From: Mauremys mutica | Taxonomy: Eukaryota > Chordata > Testudines > Geoemydidae | Length of the DNA stretch: 64,000 nt | Assembly (NCBI RefSeq): GCF_020497125.1 | Contig: NC_059084.1 | Location: 31,898,203 to 31,962,202, forward strand | Direction: 5' to 3' | Shown: in pieces, positions 32,639 through 45,600 of the stretch | Numbering within the stretch: position 1 is the stretch's first letter | Layout: each line of letters starts with the position of its first letter | Program-made: the position numbers and the translations under genes | The notes under the pieces: generated by a model | Seen by the model: the letters and a program-made list of their open reading frames with translations, nothing else | Told to the model about the DNA's origin: nothing | The model's database searches: none

Positions 32639-33599
32639 ACCTAAATAATTTATACAGAAGCCCCTGGAACTGCATACGGTTGGGTCCCTAATCCATGAGC
32701 TGTTGGAACTCATTTACAAAATTTTTCTTAAACATTACATGAATATGTTCTCATACTATAGAATTTATAATCCCTATTCCACGATGAGATATCTTTGAGC
32801 TCTAATGTATCTTAATTAAAACCATCTTTAGAGCATCAAAGTATTTTATCAGAAAAATCCAATTTAAATCAAAAACTGATTTTTTTATTTAAAAAAAAAT
32901 CATTGGTTTTCATCCACCCAGTATAGCAATAATAAAAGAGAAATTTTAAATGCACTTATGTTAGGTAGGCAGCTCAATGGCAGTATGCCTTTTCTCTTTG
33001 CATTTGGAGAGGAAGTTTAATTATTGTGAGCCCTTCTCCCCCTTTTTTCCTTTTGGTTAATTTCTGTATTTGTCTAGTCAGTTTAGCTTGTATGCCCTTC
33101 AGGGCAGGAATGGTATCTTTTAACTTGTTTAATGTGCTTTGTAATTTGCCATATGCAGTGATGGCCTTGCAGACAAATAAAGATATTCATTCGTACATAT
33201 ATGCACAATGTTTGTTGTAGAAGATTCCAGCCAATCAAGATATTCAGCTTTCAGTTAGTTCGCCTTTTTCCCCAATATGTGGCATTAGCATGTAGTAAAG
33301 TGATCAAAGACATTGATATAGGCTTGCTAACAGATAAGACATCATGATGTAATCAAAAAGAGAGTCCTCAGGGCATTCTTGATGGAATATTTAGCAGTAT
33401 TTGACAGCAGTCAGTTGACCAGCTTGCCAAGCCTATTAGTATGTATTGTAACTAAAAATCATTTTGTGAATTTGGCGTCTTCCCAACATTGGCCTTGTCA
33501 CCAACAGTACAAGTGCCTTGGGAGCTATTAGAGATTGATATAGTTTATGGGCTCTTTTCCTGTCTGATGGATTTTGCTCTTCCTTTCAGGTGTCCTGAA

Positions 33600-33652
33600 A
33601 AATGGCTGACGATATTGATATTGAAGCAATGCTTGAGGCTCCTTACAAGAAG
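33600..33652 (+). CDS. RBM39: RBM39 exon 2 with start codon
   Basis: Acceptor TTCAG, two UTR bases and then the ATG at 33602; 17 codons (MADDIDIEAMLEAPYKK), ending in phase 0 at an AAG|GTGAGA donor. Because the exon ends in phase 0, any cassette exon in the next intron is read from its first base. Confidence 0.97.
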
Positions 33653-36600
33653 GTGAGAAAAATGTGCCAGTGAGGTGTTGTACTTACCTTAATTTAGCCT
33701 TATTCATGAAACTACTGCTGAACTGTAAACTAACATCCCTGGAGCCCTCATGATTTATCTTATTGGAGATGCATTACATGTAACTTGCAAATAAATATAT
33801 ACTGTTAATGTAATTATATTGTGCAGTAGTTTCACTTCAGCGTGATGAATAAATGCCCATCTATCTCTCTTTGTAGACTTGCCTAACGATATCTCACCTC
33901 TACTCCCATGAATTCACCTTTGATTCCAGTGTGAACTGTCAATCATAAGGTAGTAATTGAGTGACGTATCGCTGTACCGTGGTCCCCTAGGTAAAAAAAA
34001 CAAACAAACAAAAAAACAATTACTCGCCTAAAATTACCAGCTCCAGTTTGGTATAGCAACAAGGTGAATGCAGTGTTTGGGAAAATAGCAGGGTTCCAAG
34101 AATAACCTTTTCACCAGTCCGTGGCAAGTAAATCTTTAAATAGTCTGCTCAGTGCAAGAGGCGTATGACCATTATTTTTAACATAGAAGACTGGTGATGG
34201 TTAATCTTTTAACAGGGCAGATGGAAATGAATTGCTGAGTGAAAGAACTTTCCAAAATTCTTGGATCCCTGAATAGATACATTCTTAGCAAGTAAAAGAC
34301 AGTATCACAGTCTGCAGTGTCATTCTAAAAATAGCCGTTGTACTCTTCTGTTTTAGTTGTTCAATTAGGAACTACCAATTTTGACACAAAATTCTGTTAA
34401 CTTCTGAATGACTAGAATAGTGATGTACTTAGTCTCCTTAACAGGCAGCAAATGTATACTGTCTTTTTTTTTTTTTTTTTCGTTTTTTCACCAATTGGTG
34501 GTGAAAGTGTTAACATTTTGCATGCATTAGCACTGGTTTCACAAGAAATGTGTATAAACTTGAAATAATTTAGCAGTTGTACTCATGGTGTAGCTGGAGT
34601 GATTAAACTATAGAATAAATATAACAGCTACTGTTAGTTTATTTTGGAGTGTTTAGCACAACCATGTGGTATCAGTTTTGGATGAGCATTTGTAAGCTTT
34701 AAACACTGTATATTTAGTTTTATGTAATATTTAGCAGTTACGTAAAATCTTGAAGAGATAGTCATAATTTATAATGTTAAGATTCTTGTGTCCTAGTTTA
34801 ACATGGATATTTTCCATGTAAACAGGTATGGAAATAGGGAATGTTTAGGCTGGACTGGTGGATTTTTGATGACTTTCTTGGGAGTCGACGTTACTAAAGC
34901 AGTGTGAATCCCTGTTTGCTTCAGGGCGAGATGTGTGACAGAGGTGGCATCAAGCTCTTACAACCCTCCAACGAAAATGAGCGAAGATCTCAGGAATGGC
35001 ATCGGTCACAAGAAATCGATAGTGGCTGGCTGCTAGCATGGCCACTTGGGGCTTAGGCAGAGATATAGCCTTGGTACTGATCAAAGGGATCATAGCACAT
35101 GAAAAATGCTTAAACCTGAAACTTCCTCTTACATTTTATAGAAATAACATTTAACCACTTGAGTGCTGAAATCTACAGGATAATTTACTATCTAAATCAT
35201 GTAAGGAAGTATCTACAATTTAATATATTTTTAAAAACTGTAATTCTTGTATTTTATAATTGTATGTCTTAAATGTAAACAGCAAACTGGTTAAACATGC
35301 CTACTTAAATTTTTATAGCTTTCCATATTAAACTATAAACACGTAATTTAGTATTAAAATTTTTGTTTTGTATTTTCTTATTCCTATTCCCATTACCCTT
35401 TGACCACTTGAAATGTTACCACTTCGTCCTCACGATGTTCTTCTATCAACCCTGCTTAGGATGAGAACAAATTGAGCAGTGCCAATGGCCATGAAGAGCG
35501 CAGCAAGAAGTAAGTGTATATCTGTATTTTGACGCTTCTAGGGAACTCTTGTCAAGTATTCTTTAACTTTACTTTTTAGTGTATGTAGTACTGTCCAAGA
35601 AAATAAAATGGAAATCCTTCTGTGTTTGTCTTTTGCTGTTTATGGCATTCCAAACAAATATGACTACCTCTTACGCAGTTGATATCTGTGGTATAAATTT
35701 TCAATTAATAGTGTCCTTTTAAAAAAAAAAAAAAGTAAACTAGAACAGTTTTGAGGGCTTAAAGATAATGACACTGTCCCTATAAGATACGATGCTATCT
35801 CAGTGAGTTTTATATATTTTGGGTTAATTTTTAAATAATTGTAATTACATTTGTGCACTAATTATATGAATTTGAAGGACTTCTGGTTCAGAGAAATTCA
35901 GTGGCCTCAAGTTCTAACTGGGAAAGCTCATAGAAGTGTGGTTGTGTGTGTTGGCCAGTATCAGGCTAATACAGTTTTAACTCCTTTCAACACTTTATTC
36001 CTTGAATTAGTATTGTATGTAAAAAAGCTATTGTTTGAATGAATTTTCTCTCTTCTCCCTAATCCAAAATAACTAACAAACTTGTTTAAAGTATAACAAA
36101 TCTGGAGAGAATTAATTGTATTTATCTCCTCCAGGAGAGACTTAGCAATGTGTTTTGTTTTATAATGTCTGCCTGGTCAGTATCCTGATTGATACTGTGA
36201 TTTTTTTTCCTTTTTTTGAACCAGTTACTGTTGACCTGTATAGGCAAGGACCATGCACTCTGCAATGAGAGAAACCCAAAGAAAGCTTCTCCTACAAAAC
36301 AGTCAAGCATTTGGAGTTGAACAGAAAATACTTAAAAATTCAAATATGTAAAATAAGATTACTTAAATTACACATATTTTCATTAAAATATTTGATATTT
36401 GCTGTAGGAGAAAACTGAAGTTTGGCTCTATTCTGAAGAGAAATTTGGATACACATTTAAATATTTCTTTTAAAGGCTTCATTAGGTTCCAGCTTTGTGT
36501 CAGACTCTAAGGTCAAATGTGCATAGGTCACAAGTAAAAAGATGGATTTTCTAACTTCCAGCTGAGCCTGGGATCTGCAAGTTAAGCTACATTTTTTTTT

Positions 36601-39600
36601 TGTATTGCACATCTTTATTGCTAAAATATACATTGGTTTAAATCCAGCTACCTGTGTAACAGCAGAAATTGGCCTTGCATTAGAAATTTAATTGTGTGAG
36701 CTAGAACAGTCTCCAGCTTGCTGTCCCATAACTGCTGTGGCTGAGTCAAAGTGCCATTTTTACATAGATGCTCTTCTGACTAAGCCACACTTTAAGGGGT
36801 TCCAGTATAGCCCAAATTGACAGTGAATAGTATTTTGGGGCTTTGTACAGCCAGACCTGAATCCCCAAGTGGTATGTGAATTTCTCAACTAGATATTTCT
36901 GGTTTGAGTCCAGGTCCCTTGGTGCTGAAGACTGAGATAAGGTAGAGAAATAAGAGGGGACTCAACCTGCCCCAGTACAACACGTGCAATCAGCAGGATG
37001 CTGATAACTGAGGAGTCTTATTATTCTGACTTGTGACAAGGCTAGAGCAAGTTTAGGCCAATAGTCCTTTACGGTGATTAAATGTCCAACTTCCAGATGA
37101 ACAAGCCTTCGCTATCTCTATCTGGAGCTTGGGCCAAAACTACAGTAATGATTTCCTTGTAAGCTAGGTGCCAGTCTGTGGACAAAATACTTGTTATACT
37201 TATTGAAGGCTAGCTGCAAATATTGCTCAATGGTTCACATGTTTGGTGTGGACAAGTGTAACAGTCCTTTGGAAGCATAACAGTATTAATATACCATGGA
37301 GCTAAGGATTTGACATGAATGGAGCTTTGCCAACTGATGGAGCCGTAGGTGGAACATGTTTGTCTGATCTACCCACAATCTGCTGCCACTAATTGTTAAA
37401 ATCACAGGTGTGAGTGAACTTCTGTGATCTGAGGCCACAATGTGTGTGTTGATCAATGTTGCCTCATTGGACAGAGTAAGAGACTTCTCAACGTTCATTT
37501 TGTACATAAGATAGCACAGCAGCAATTTGTCCATCTTTCTCAATAGAGAAATAAAGGGACACTCAACTCAATCTAATCAATTTTTAAACAACTTCAGGTA
37601 CAAAACTTGTCCCTGAGGCACTCTGTCTATTTTGTGAGTATTACTGTCAGGTTTTTCTGTCTTAGAATGTTTCTGTTTCTTGTTGCAGTGTGAAAGACTC
37701 ACCTGGACAAAAGAATAAAATCACTGATGGGATAGACTAATTTTCTCAGAACTGAAATCATGCCTTCTCTATCTGGAAAGTGCCATATGGATGTAGGCAC
37801 TACTGCAAAAAACAAACCCAACTATTAGAGCCTGGCAGATCTGCAGATATCCGCTTGATATCCGCATCCATGGGCTATGTTTGCCGATCACGGATCTGGT
37901 GCGGATACGAATTTTGTATCTGCACATGGTTCTACCAGCTGTCACTCCACAACGGTGTTTATACCACAGTATTGTTAAATGCACAAAGTACATGGAAACA
38001 TTTTTTTAGTCTGTTCTTGGATGTAACAATTTTGGGTATTAGTGTCAAGTTTTTCTGCTCCTGATGAGATTCTGAATGAGCAAGCCTGTGGTCTCTTTTC
38101 ATTAATCCAAAAAAAAAAAAATCCTCCTTTTTTAACAGAGGTATTGCTTTAATTATTGCCTCGACAGTAGCTGGGTGGTGATGGAATGTGCTGCTTCTTT
38201 GTATTATGGTAGTGCCAAGAGGCCCGTACTTAAAGCGGGGCCTCATTGCATTGTATCGTAGCCAAATTCATAGTAAGACATCCCTGCCCAATAAGAGCTT
38301 ACAGTCATTCTAAATAGACAAGACTATCAAAAGATGGGATGAGAAACATCACTACAGAGAAATAAAGTGACTAATGCTAAATGGATGGGATTTTCTGAAG
38401 TGCAGTAACAGGTATACTCCATGTATTATATATCTCATAGAACTGGAAGGGACCCTAAAAGGTCATCAAGTCCAGCCCCCTTCCTTCACTAGCAGGACCA
38501 AGTACTGATTTTGCCCCAGATTCCTAAGTGGCCCCTGCAAGGATTGAACTCACAACCCTGGGTTTAGCAGGCCAATGCTCAAACCACTGAGCTATCCCTT
38601 CTCGCAATGTTCTTGCTGTGTTCCATGTTCTACACACTTGTGAAGGACAGTGGGGAGTTTCCCTGCTGAGAGCTTTGGAAATAAGCTCTTGTACTATTTA
38701 ACTGTCAAAAGCTGCTGTTGAGAGTGAAACACTGCAGTAGCTACTAGGAATGATAGCCATATTTTGTTAGTTGCAGAAAGATGAAGATGCTGCTTGATCA
38801 TATGTGCTGAAAACAATGCCTAATGTGAGGCAGTGTATTTGAGAGGGAGGGAAAGAGAGGGTAGAAGTGATGGATGCATGGCCACTCAGTGTTCGGTACT
38901 ATTCCTTAAATAGTAGCATTTTCATTTGGGGGAAGAGGGAGGAAGGGGGGAGGTGTGTTACATAGCTTCCTTATTGGTTTATTCTTAGCTTGAAAATTAA
39001 ACAGGGAAATTTATTACTGTTTCATAGGGATTCTGTCTGAGTCAGAGTAATATGTTGAGGAGCCGGAAAATGTAGGTAAAGATGTTGATAGAGGAGAGGA
39101 TGAAACAGTTGACACAGTTTGTCATTTCATACATTAGGATATGTTGCTAGTGGTCAGCAGTTCTGTTGCAGTGGTTGGTCACCGCTTCTGACGGCAGCAG
39201 ACGAGCTGTCCATACTTTGCAACCTCTCATTTCTTCTTCCTGCTTCATGTTTGCACTTTTGATCTTGCTGCTATATACTAGTTGAGAAAATTCCTCTTTT
39301 GCCTCCAACAACTCCTGTGAGTTTTGCTCCTCTGAGGTTTTCTTCTTGGTCCCTTTAACAAAGCACTTTTGAGTAAAGTTTTTACAACAATTTTTCACTT
39401 GATTTGATTAATTTAAAATAGACCATTATGGTTGATGTACTCTTCTGTTGAGCCGATAGCATTTCTGTTAAAATAAAAAGAAACAACTAGTTTCACCTAA
39501 TTACATGAAAGAATGGAATGAGTAGTCAAGTTTCTTGATTAAATCCAAGATAGTGTCCTTTTAGTACAAATAACTATCAGCTTTAAAATAATCACACTTC

Positions 39601-42600
39601 CCTCTGATTTTATTTATAACACCTGAGATTACTGTAAATTAAAGATTAAAGCTTCTCTTCTTTCATTTTTCTTTGTGCATTTGGCAGTGTTTTGCATATA
39701 GCTAGCATCACTGTTAGCTGGGGGTGTGGGAGTGCGTGGGTTAGTTTGTGTTTGGTTTTTGGGGGGAGGGGTTAGTTGCTCTGTTGCTCCATAGTTAAGA
39801 TAGAAGTTAATTCACTGACCTTGTTGGTAAAGTATTTTGAGATCTACTGATGAAAAGTGCTAATTGAGAGCTGGGTATTATTATTCTAATCCACCTTCGT
39901 CTCTTTCTATGCAGAATCATTTTATAGATAATTAGATATGTCTGGTTGGCATTATTGAGAGATTCCTTCTGTTTTGGAATGAGGACAATCAATGGGACAG
40001 TAATACCAGAGTACAAAATAGTTCAGAAGGACAGAACAGGTCATGCTCATTGGGGGAGTGGCACTATATGTTAAAGAAAGTGTAGCATAAAATCTTAAAT
40101 GAACCAAACTGTAGCCCAGACTCTCAATGGGTAGTATTTCCATGCTCTAATAATAAGAATATAGCAGTAGGGAGATATTACCGACCACCTGACCAGGATG
40201 GTGTTTGCTGCAGCAGTCATGACTGTGGTCACAGTAGTTGAGTCTTTGTGCGAATGAGGTTAATTTTCTGGCTGTAAATACATAGAAGGGACTGTTTTCA
40301 GGATGATGACTACTTAGCCATTCATTAGAACTGGAAGTAAGACACCCAAGCTCAGGTAAGTATCTGAGGATGTGTGACCATGATAGAGGGGGATGTTATA
40401 AGGGTGGAGTTCTTCAAAGTGCTTCCCTCTGACTACCATCCTCACCTCAATGTTGCCTGGGTTCAGCTTTCGCCAATTGGTCTTCATCCAGTTGCTGATT
40501 TTGGCAAAGTGTGGAAAAAGATGGGAGACTACTTTTTGTCTGATTTAGAGCTGGCCGTTGTCACTTCAGCTGTGTTTTCTCACTAGCTGTCAGTGGTTTC
40601 ATGAAGATATTGGAGAGTGTGGATTGCAGGAGAGTGTAATGACTGAGGTATAACTTAAGAGTAGTTTTAAAAGGACACAATGAACTTAAAAAATCTAGAC
40701 AGTTCAAAAAAATGTTCGTTTTGGATATTCCTGTGAAATCGCTCTTCTTGGTTTTATTATTGTCCTGTCTCCCAATGGCTTTTCTCTTCTTTGTTGTTGC
40801 ATGAAAGGTCTACAAAAGAAGAAAGATTGAAACAGACGAGGGTGTTTTGAAATGCTCAAACAGAAAGTAGGGCTGTCAAGTGATAAACAATTAATCATGA
40901 TTAATTGCACTGTTAATAGAATACCATTTATTTAAATATTTTTAGTTGTTTTCTACATTTTCAAATATATGGATTTCAGTTACAACACAGAATACAAAGT
41001 GTACCGTGCTCACTTTATATTTATTTTTATTACAAGTATTTGCTCTGTAAAAAATAAAAAAATAGTATTTTAATTCACCTAATACAGGTACTGTAGTGCA
41101 ATCTCTTCATCATGAAAGTTGAACTTACAAATGTAGAATTATATACAAAAAAAACTTCATTCAAAAATAAAACAATGTAAAACTTTAGAGCCTACAAGTC
41201 CACTCACTCCTACTTCTTGTTCAGCCAATCATTCAGACAAACAAGTTTGCAGGATATAATGCTGCCCGTTTCTTGTTTACAATGTTACCAGAAAGTGAGA
41301 ACAGGCGTTCTCATGGCACTTTTGTAGCCGGCGTTGCAAGATATTTACGTGCCAGATGCTCTAAAGATTCATACGTCCCTTCATGCTTCAACCACCATTC
41401 CAGGGGACGTGTGTCCAGGCTGATGATGGGTTCTGCTCGATAACAATCCAAAGCAGTGTGGACTGACACATGTTCATTTTTATTATATGAGCAGAGGGTT
41501 GACTTTCTTTTTTGGTGGTTCGGGTTTTGTAGTTTCCACATCAGAGTGTTGCTCTTTTAAGACTTCTGAAAGCATGCGCCACACCCTGTCCTGCTCAGAT
41601 TTTGGATAGCACTTCAGATTCTTAAGCCTTGAATTGAGTGCTGTAGCTATTTTTAGAAATCTCACATCTGTACCTTCTTTGCGTTTTGTGAAATCTGCAG
41701 TGAAAGTGTTCTTAAAATGAACAACATATACTGGGTCATCAACCAAGACTGCTATAACATGAAATATATGGCAGAATGTGGGTAAACATCAGGGACATAC
41801 AATTCTCCCCCAAGGAGTTCAGTCACAAAATTAACACATTTTTTTAACAAATGTAATCTGCATGGAAGCATGTCCTCTGGAATGATGGCCAAAGCATGAA
41901 GGAACGTACGAATGATCAGCATATCTGGCACGTAAATACCTTGCAATGCCGGCTATAAAAGTGCCATTCAAATGCCTGTTCTCACTTTCTGTAAATGTAA
42001 ACAAACTTGTTTGGCTGAACAAGAAGTAGGACTGAGTGGACTTGTAGACTCTGAAGTTTTACATTGTTTTACTTGAGTGCAGTTATGTAACAAAAAAATC
42101 TACATTTGTAAATTTTACTTTCACAACAGATTGCACTACAGTACTTGTATGAGGTGAATTGAAAAATACTATTTTGTTTTTTACAGTGCAAGTATTTGTA
42201 ATAAAAAAATGACAGTTTGATTTTGATTTCAGTTACAACACAATACAATATATATGAAAAGGAAGAAAAACATCCAAAATATTTACAATATATATTCGTT
42301 CATAAGCACCAGAGAAGGGGGTCATCTTATGAAGGGGTATAGAGAGGGAGAGTGGGACACAGCCCCTCCCTCCAACAGGGCCAGAAGGGAAGAGGTAGGA
42401 CCAAAGTCCCCGTTCCCAGGGGCTGGCAGGCTGTGGCCGTGCTGCCCGATCTGGCCCACCGGAGCAGACTGCGACCGTGCTGCTCGGTCTGGCCTGCTGG
42501 AACAGGCTGCGGCCAGGCCAGAGACATCCTCCCCTGGCCCTCCCCAGATAAGGTGGGACGGGATGGGGAGAGTGTGGGGGTCCCGGGCTAGGGGTGGGGT

Positions 42601-45600
42601 CATAGGGGTTACTCTCCTGACCTCCAGCTTCTCCCCCCCCCCCAAATTTCCCTACTGTTTGCTGTCCTGGCCCATCAGGGTAAACATCTGGCGGGATGGG
42701 ACACTTAAACCATCTCGGGACACTAGCAGCTTATCCTGATGGCCCTGGAGCCAAAGTTTGCTGACCCCTAAATTATAGGGTCGGCTTATGAATGGGTCAT
42801 AAAAAATTTCCATTTTTACTTATCCATCTTGGGGGATTAGGCTTATAAACAAACTGGTTTATGATCAAATATATACGGTAATAAATTTCAATTGGTATTC
42901 TCTTGTTAAACTGTGTGATTAAAACTGTGATTAATCACGATTAACTTTTTTGAGTTAACTGCGATTAATTAACAGCCCTAACAGAAAGCTCTTCAAAAAT
43001 AGTCTTTGTTACGGAAGTCTGATGTTACTTTTACTTTTTCAAATTTAAAAAAAAAATCAAGCCAATGTTTGAGGGTTGGTTTTTTTTTTTAAAGTTGATT
43101 GATGTCCCTTAAAAATGTACAGTGTTGTAGCTGTGTCAATCCCAGGTTATTAGAGAGACAGGGTAGGTGAGGTAATATATTTTATTGGATCAACTTCTGT
43201 TGGTGAGTGAGAGAAGTTTACATAGATCTCTTTTTCATGCCAGGGAACCATAATCATAATGTCATAGCTAAACACAAGGTGGGACAGATTGGTTTAGCAT
43301 CAGTAGTTAACACATTTCAAGGGACCATTCACTGTGAAGCGGCCCATTAATCCCCCTTCAGTCTTAAGGGGAGGTTGTTAGTGGGTTATAGATTGTTGTA
43401 ATAAGCCATAAATCCAGTGTGTCTATTCAGTCTGATTTTTATTGTCTAGCAAAGTTATGAATTTAACTTCTCATGCTCATCTCTGCAGGTTTCCTCTGAA
43501 GATGAGGACTGATAGGTCAGATATATAGAGTGATCACTTTGTGAAGTGTTCTGTTTGTTGTGGAGACAGTAGGACAGTCTTCAGCTCCTGATGCCTCTTA
43601 AGTTTTTGCCTTTTGGGGGGAAAGGGGGGGTGTCAAATTGTGTGGCGGACTTATTGACTTATTGTTCTGCTCCTTTTGGTCCAGCAGTATTTGTTTGGGG
43701 CTCTGTGTACAGTGATTGTCTTTTAGAAAAGTAACTACTATTTTAGTGTATAAGCAATGAATAGTTTCATCCTTGTGAAATTTAAACAGCTCTTCTGGAA
43801 TTCTGTAGTTAATAGGAACTGAAGACAGTTTGCATGTTATTGCTGTTACAGTAATGCTGCAAAATTCCAAGATGTCTGTCAGGATAAAAAAAAATAGGTA
43901 ATTGTCCTTTGTCTTACTTTTACTGTGAAAAGTCAGCCCCAATTGACTCTCTTCATCTTAGCAGATTTTGAAAGCTTGGATGCTCATTGAAAATACTTTT
44001 ACAACATAGTAATTGACGTGTTGAATTTGATATGTACTGTTTTTCATTCAGCCCCACTACCATGCTTGGAGGCTTAGTATTTTTTAATATTTACAAAGCC
44101 AAAAGATGAGAGCGCTTGAAACCAGGGAGCATTCATGCTCAAATTTTAAGAGTTCTAAATTGATCTTTTTTGCTAATGGCTGATCAAGCATATAAAAACT
44201 GATAATGTTATTGTTCCTATGTTAGTGTCTGGCATTACAGATCATGGAAATAAAATTAGTACATTGTTAGGGAGAAGACTGACTAATTAGATGAGGAAAG
44301 TTAATGCATGATGACAGAAGCCAACATTGAAGTTTTTTTACATCTGTAACATAAGTTGTATTTTCTTAGGAGAAAAAAGAGCAAGAGCAGAAGTCGCAGT
44401 CATGAGAGGAAGAGGAGCAAAAGTAAAGAGCGCAAACGAAGCCGTGATCGTGAGAGGAAAAAGAGCAAAAGTCGGGAAAGGAAACGCAGCAGAAGCAAAG
44501 AACGCAGACGTAGCCGCTCTAGAAGTAGAGAACGTAGATTCAGAGGCCGCTATAGAAGTCCATAGTAGGTTATTTTAATGTACAATTGAGCATGGTTTCA
44601 CATCAATATGGTAGAGATTTAAACTGAACTATGTACTTTCTAAACAAGTCTTTTTACTTTGAACACTTGTTCAAAGTAATGTTGCAATTTACAAGGCAGT
44701 AAGGAGAACAATGGAAATAATGTAATATGTTTCAGCTACTACTTTAGTAATTTTGTTTTTATCCTTAACTACAAGCCAATAACCTATACTTGGATTAAAT
44801 TGAACTAAAAATTGATGGAAAAACAAATAGCATAAAGTCAGAATATAACTTTAGTTAGGATTAGGATGAAAGGAAATTATCTATTAAGACGCTTAGTAGT
44901 AGTTAAACCTGGTCAAGTTGAAGGTTTAACACTTAAAAGACTGGATGATAGTTTCCAGTAGGGTGCAGGTTCTTAAGTCTATTGCTATTGCTTCTAAAAA
45001 GAAACTTTTATGGGACCCATAAAAAAATATGAACTACCCTCTTCCTGCTGGGCTTGCATCAGGCGTTAACTAACAAACTTGCATCAGGCGTTAACTAACA
45101 AACTGTATTCCCAGAGCTTTGCTGACATCGCTGATGCTGGTGCACAAAGCAGGAAGTAAACAGAGGTATGTAGAAAAAAATGGACAAAACTGTTCCAGAA
45201 GGAAGATACCTAGTTGGTAGCTAAGGACTACTTGTTACATGAAAAAGCTGTTTGCAAGCAATGGAGCATATTTTTTTCAAAGTTTGTTTCTAATCAGTTT
45301 TTGAGTTTAGCTATGATCTTTGTGAATGATGGCATTCTGCCTGAGCTGCATCATTGCCACTTGGTGGCAAGGTGTAGCTAATGGTAGATGAAACAATCTT
45401 TAGTTAACAAGAGATGTTTAAGAGGTTGGCTCACAGTTGTGCTTAATGTGTGTTAAAGCCTCTGATTACATATATGTACAGGTCTGTCGCATCTTACACG
45501 CATTTAACGTGCAATTTCAGCTTTACGCAGTCGGCAAAAAAAAACCCCAAAGAAGAGGGGGGGGAAAAATTTTCATACTGTAACTGTAGTGTGGGTGAAT

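Larger units (their letters stand above)
28774..32921 (-). mobile_element. hAT DNA transposon in RBM39 intron 1, exact 8-bp target duplication
   Basis: 4148 bp flanked by TATAGCAA on both sides (28766-28773, 32922-32929). Inverted ends: CAGGGTGGAT and (reverse complement of right) CTGGGTGGAT. Transposase text runs on the minus strand (about 31,400 to 29,649). A 711-bp hAT element is nested at 31928-32638. Ends are rich in GATTTAAATC-type sequence. Confidence 0.9.
25114..33599 (+). other. RBM39 intron 1
   Basis: Spans the GTAACC donor to the TCCTTTCAG acceptor. It begins with the rest of the CpG island, then holds opposed CR1 fragments (26230-28095), a 4.1-kb hAT transposon (28774-32921) and about 700 bases of AT-rich unique sequence before exon 2. 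No other gene was recognised inside. Confidence 0.85.
33653..35459 (+). other. RBM39 intron 2
   Basis: Between the GTGAGA donor and the CCTGCTTAG acceptor. Apart from the two stop-containing exon candidates it has a run of T (about 34463-34480) and no recognisable transposable element. The lack of repeats contrasts with introns 1 and 3 and fits a constrained regulatory intron. Confidence 0.8.
40868..42980 (-). mobile_element. hAT element with long inverted arms in RBM39 intron 3, exact 8-bp target duplication
   Basis: 2113 bp flanked by ACAGAAAG (40860-40867, 42981-42988). Starts TAGGGCTGTCAAGTGAT, ends TTAACAGCCCTA. The left 500 bp (40868-41370) and the right arm (about 41930-42980, less a nested insertion) are inverted copies: CAATGTAAAACTTTAGAGCC at 41174 matches the reverse complement of the text at about 42050. 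Between the arms is a minus-strand transposase C-terminal fragment. Confidence 0.88.
35510..44369 (+). other. RBM39 intron 3
   Basis: 8.9 kb, the largest complete intron in the window. It contains a turtle tRNA-type SINE (38429-38602, minus), an amniote interspersed repeat (38195-38370), a CR1 endonuclease-region fragment (about 40030-40230), a 2.1-kb hAT element with a nested TA-flanked element (40868-42980), and a repeat fragment at 43120-43530. The remainder, including 35,510-37,800, is AT-rich sequence in which I recognise nothing. Confidence 0.85.

Noticed and set aside
38541..38602. tRNA gene on the minus strand
   Set aside because: It has A and B boxes but is fused to a SINE body and CR1-like tail and lacks a foldable acceptor stem; it is a SINE head.
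44327..44578. Alternative 83-codon frame across RBM39 exon 4
   Set aside because: Out-of-frame shadow of the RS-domain exon.
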